19,238 nt of DNA from an uncultured Catenibacterium sp. (GTDB lineage Bacteria; Bacillota_I; Bacilli_A; Erysipelotrichales; Coprobacillaceae), in NCBI GenBank assembly GCA_900764725.1, contig CAAFPB010000193.1, positions 1 to 19,238 on the forward strand, in the 5' to 3' direction. Numbering within the stretch: position 1 is the first letter of the stretch; every line of letters starts with the position of its first letter. Shown in pieces: positions 17,263 through 19,238 of the stretch. Both the position numbers and the translations under genes were made by a program. The notes beneath the pieces were generated by a model. That model did no database searches. It was not told the DNA's origin and saw nothing but the letters and a program-made list of their open reading frames with translations.

Positions 17263-19238
17263 ATGAAAAAAACATTTAAAAGGTTATGTGTCGCATTTTT
17301 ATCTTTCTTTATGGTTGTAAGCAGCACTACTCTTCCGGCCTTTGGGGAAGATATTAACTACAATGAAAAGAATGATATAGCAAACAGCTTTAGGTATAGT
17401 AATGGTCAAGTCAAAGAAAGACGCAGTGCGAATTATGCTGCACGTGCTTCAGTCAATTCTGGCTGGCCTGATGATCCAAAAGCTATTTGTAAGGGAATTG
17501 ATGTAAGTTATCATAATGATAAGATTGACTGGAAGAAAGTAAAACAGTCAGAAGTAGAATATGCGATTATCAGATGTGGTTATGGTATAGATGATAAGAG
17601 CCAGGATGATAAGAAATGGGAAGATAATGTAAAGGGATGTACAGACAACAATATTCCTTATGGTGTTTATCTCTATTCTTATGCAGATACTGTAGAAAAA
17701 GCATCTAGTGAAGCAGATCATGCGATTCGTTTATTAGAAGATAAGAAGTTTAAGTATCCTGTTTATTATGATTTAGAAGAAGATGCAATACGTAGTAAAT
17801 TAAGTAAAACACAAATTGCAGATATTGCACAGACATTCTGTGATAAGTTATCTGCCAAGGGTTATACTGTTGGTATTTATGCGAATAAGGATTGGTTTAC
17901 TAATTATTTAACTGATAGTCGTTTTAATAACTGGACTAAGTGGGTTGCACAATATAATACGGCTTGTTCTTATCAGGGTAAGTATGATATGTGGCAGTGC
18001 TCTTGTACAGGAAGTGTACCAGGTATTTCAGGTAATGTGGATTTAAACTACTCTTATAGTCCATTTGAAAATTCATACGGTGGTAACACAAATAATGGTG
18101 GAACTAATACCAAGTATTCTGATGGATTAAATGAAATTGAAGGAGAATTATACTATTTTGAAAATAACCGCATTAATACATCATATAGTGGTTTAGCTAC
18201 TTATAACGGAGATACATATCTCGTCACAAAAGGTATGGTCAATAAGACTCAATCAGGACTTGTACAATGTGGTTCTAATTGGTACATGCTAACTAATGGT
18301 AAACTTAATAAGGACTTTACTGATTTATATTATTACAATAATAGCTGGTACTATATTGTAAATGGGGTATTAGATTGGACATTTAATGGTGTAGTAACCT
18401 ACAATAATAATCTTTATTACGTAGAAGGCAGTACTATTTCATGGACATATAATAATGTTGCTGAATATAAAGGTACAAAGTATTATTTCTATAAGAGCCA
18501 GGTAGATTATGGATTTAATGATTTATTCTATACTGGAGATACTTGGTATTACGTTAAAGATGGTAAAGTAGATACAAGTTATAATGATCTCTATTACTAC
18601 AATAATACTTGGTATTATATTGAAAATGGGACAATTACCTGGACATATACAGATCTAGTTAAATACAATGGTGCTATGTATTATGTAGACCGTAGTATGG
18701 TGAGATGGGATTATAAAGGTCTTGTAGAAAAAGATGGTACACTTTATTATGTTTCAAATAGTATGGTTGATTATCAATACAAGGGTCTTTATGAATATAA
18801 TAAGCAGTATTATTATGTAGAAAACGGTCAGGTAAATAAGAACTACAATGGTACTTGTAAGTATAATGGTAAGGATTATTATGTTACAAATGGTACTGTA
18901 GATCCACAATATACAGGTGTTGTAGAAAGCGGAAAAGACCTTCTCTATGTAAAAAAAGGTGTTGTAGATGAAACCTATACACAATTAACTTATTACAATA
19001 ATACTTGGTATTATTTTGAGAAAGGTTCAGTTAACTGGGACTATAGTAACCCAATCTACTACAATAATGCCTGGTATTATGTGGATCATGGTTATATCAA
19101 TTGGAACTTTACAGACTTAGTTCTTTATGAAGGTACTTGGTATTATGTAGTCAACGGTATTATTGATTTTAATTATACTGGTTTAGTCTATCATAGTGGT
19201 GGATGGTTCTACGTTTCTAAAGGAAAGGTAGACTGGAA
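17263..19238 (+). CDS. Secreted GH25 muramidase with long C-terminal repeat region (3' end outside window)
   Basis: At least 658 residues are encoded, and the frame is still open at the right edge. Residues 1-30 are a signal peptide (MKKTFKRLCVAFLSFFMVV, cleavage probably near PAFG). A GH25 lysozyme domain follows (about 76-265), which cuts the MurNAc-GlcNAc bond of peptidoglycan. Its features are Asp80 in KGIDVSYH, the catalytic D-x-E pair Asp170/Glu172 in YYDLEED, and the end motif SVPGISGNVDLNY. After a short Gly/Asn linker (about 268-285) come at least 17 tandem 22-residue aromatic repeats, laid out like cell-wall- or glucan-binding repeats. No LPXTG can be judged because the end is missing. 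AAGGAGGA sets the start. The role is likely wall remodelling, or lysis of other cells. Confidence 0.9.
   Translation, partial: MKKTFKRLCVAFLSFFMVVSSTTLPAFGEDINYNEKNDIANSFRYSNGQVKERRSANYAARASVNSGWPDDPKAICKGIDVSYHNDKIDWKKVKQSEVEYAIIRCGYGIDDKSQDDKKWEDNVKGCTDNNIPYGVYLYSYADTVEKASSEADHAIRLLEDKKFKYPVYYDLEEDAIRSKLSKTQIADIAQTFCDKLSAKGYTVGIYANKDWFTNYLTDSRFNNWTKWVAQYNTACSYQGKYDMWQCSCTGSVPGISGNVDLNYSYSPFENSYGGNTNNGGTNTKYSDGLNEIEGELYYFENNRINTSYSGLATYNGDTYLVTKGMVNKTQSGLVQCGSNWYMLTNGKLNKDFTDLYYYNNSWYYIVNGVLDWTFNGVVTYNNNLYYVEGSTISWTYNNVAEYKGTKYYFYKSQVDYGFNDLFYTGDTWYYVKDGKVDTSYNDLYYYNNTWYYIENGTITWTYTDLVKYNGAMYYVDRSMVRWDYKGLVEKDGTLYYVSNSMVDYQYKGLYEYNKQYYYVENGQVNKNYNGTCKYNGKDYYVTNGTVDPQYTGVVESGKDLLYVKKGVVDETYTQLTYYNNTWYYFEKGSVNWDYSNPIYYNNAWYYVDHGYINWNFTDLVLYEGTWYYVVNGIIDFNYTGLVYHSGGWFYVSKGKVDW
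18121..19238 (+). repeat. Seventeen tandem 66-bp (22-residue) coding repeats
   Basis: The units keep an exact 22-residue period from residue 287 to the window edge without an indel. The consensus is roughly D/G-L-x-x-Y-N-N-x-W-Y-Y-V-x-N-G-x-V-x-W-x-Y. Units vary in sequence, but some share near-identical DNA (for example AATAATACTTGGTATTA at 18601-18617 and 19000-19016), suggesting recent duplication or conversion. The last unit is cut by the window edge. Confidence 0.85.

Noticed and set aside
18754..18984. Minus-strand open frame of 76 residues
   Set aside because: It lies antisense inside the lysozyme repeats and is a by-product of their Tyr/Asn-rich codons; no ribosome binding site.
18121..19238. 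CRISPR or non-coding tandem repeat
   Set aside because: The 66-bp periodicity is in frame, encodes a conserved 22-residue motif and has no spacers.

Overview
The window looks like a chromosomal segment of a low-GC Firmicute. The gene order sua5/tsaC - rpiB - glyA - upp - atpI - atpBEFHAGDC matches the well-known Bacillus/Firmicutes arrangement. Codon use (AT-rich, frequent CAG for Gln), LytTR/AgrC-like signalling genes and a large repeat-bearing GH25 lysozyme suggest a gut member of the Erysipelotrichia (Catenibacterium/Kandleria-like). That taxonomic guess is an inference.

Region 1 (1-2650) is mobile-element debris. An IS1595-family transposase (508-1581, minus) is flanked by 12-bp inverted repeats at 487-498 and 1666-1677. 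It sits on the 5' end of an XRE-type regulator gene that is also broken at its 3' end (180-527). Right of it lies about 400 bp without an intact gene. This holds a fragment with 85% identity over 60 bp to the AgrC-like sensor gene further right (1701-1760 versus 3930-3989), a stretch that vaguely recalls IS200/IS605 (TnpB/omega-RNA) ends, and then an ISL3-family remnant with only the C-terminal third of its transposase (2094-2624, minus).

Region 2 (2650-5280) holds an AgrA/AgrC-like pair: a LytTR response regulator and an overlapping membrane sensor. The sensor's ATP-binding half lacks recognisable G boxes and has an atypical N box. A zinc-ribbon/DUF4177-like protein of unknown function follows. 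No AgrB or AgrD is present. These genes are visibly more AT-rich than the housekeeping block.

Region 3 (5282-6202, minus) is a membrane-anchored alpha/beta hydrolase, convergent with region 2 across a shared hairpin.

Region 4 (6392-15900) is the housekeeping block. It runs from tRNA t6A synthesis (TsaC/Sua5) through ribose-5-phosphate isomerase B, serine hydroxymethyltransferase and uracil phosphoribosyltransferase into a complete F-type ATP synthase operon, with tight or overlapping junctions and a hairpin terminator after atpC. The c subunit carries two buried carboxylates (E24 and E57), which raises the question of the coupling ion.

Region 5 (15909-17262) holds a VanX-type D-Ala-D-Ala dipeptidase and, convergent with it, a VanZ-family membrane protein. 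Their stop codons overlap inside the loop of a shared terminator. An intergenic region with two inverted repeats and a good promoter follows.

Region 6 (17263-end) is a secreted GH25 muramidase with at least 17 tandem 22-residue aromatic repeats. It runs off the right edge.

I did not find a clearly new defence or mobile system. The most interesting items are the degenerate AgrC-like sensor with its paralogous remnant, the two-carboxylate c subunit and the long repeat lysozyme.
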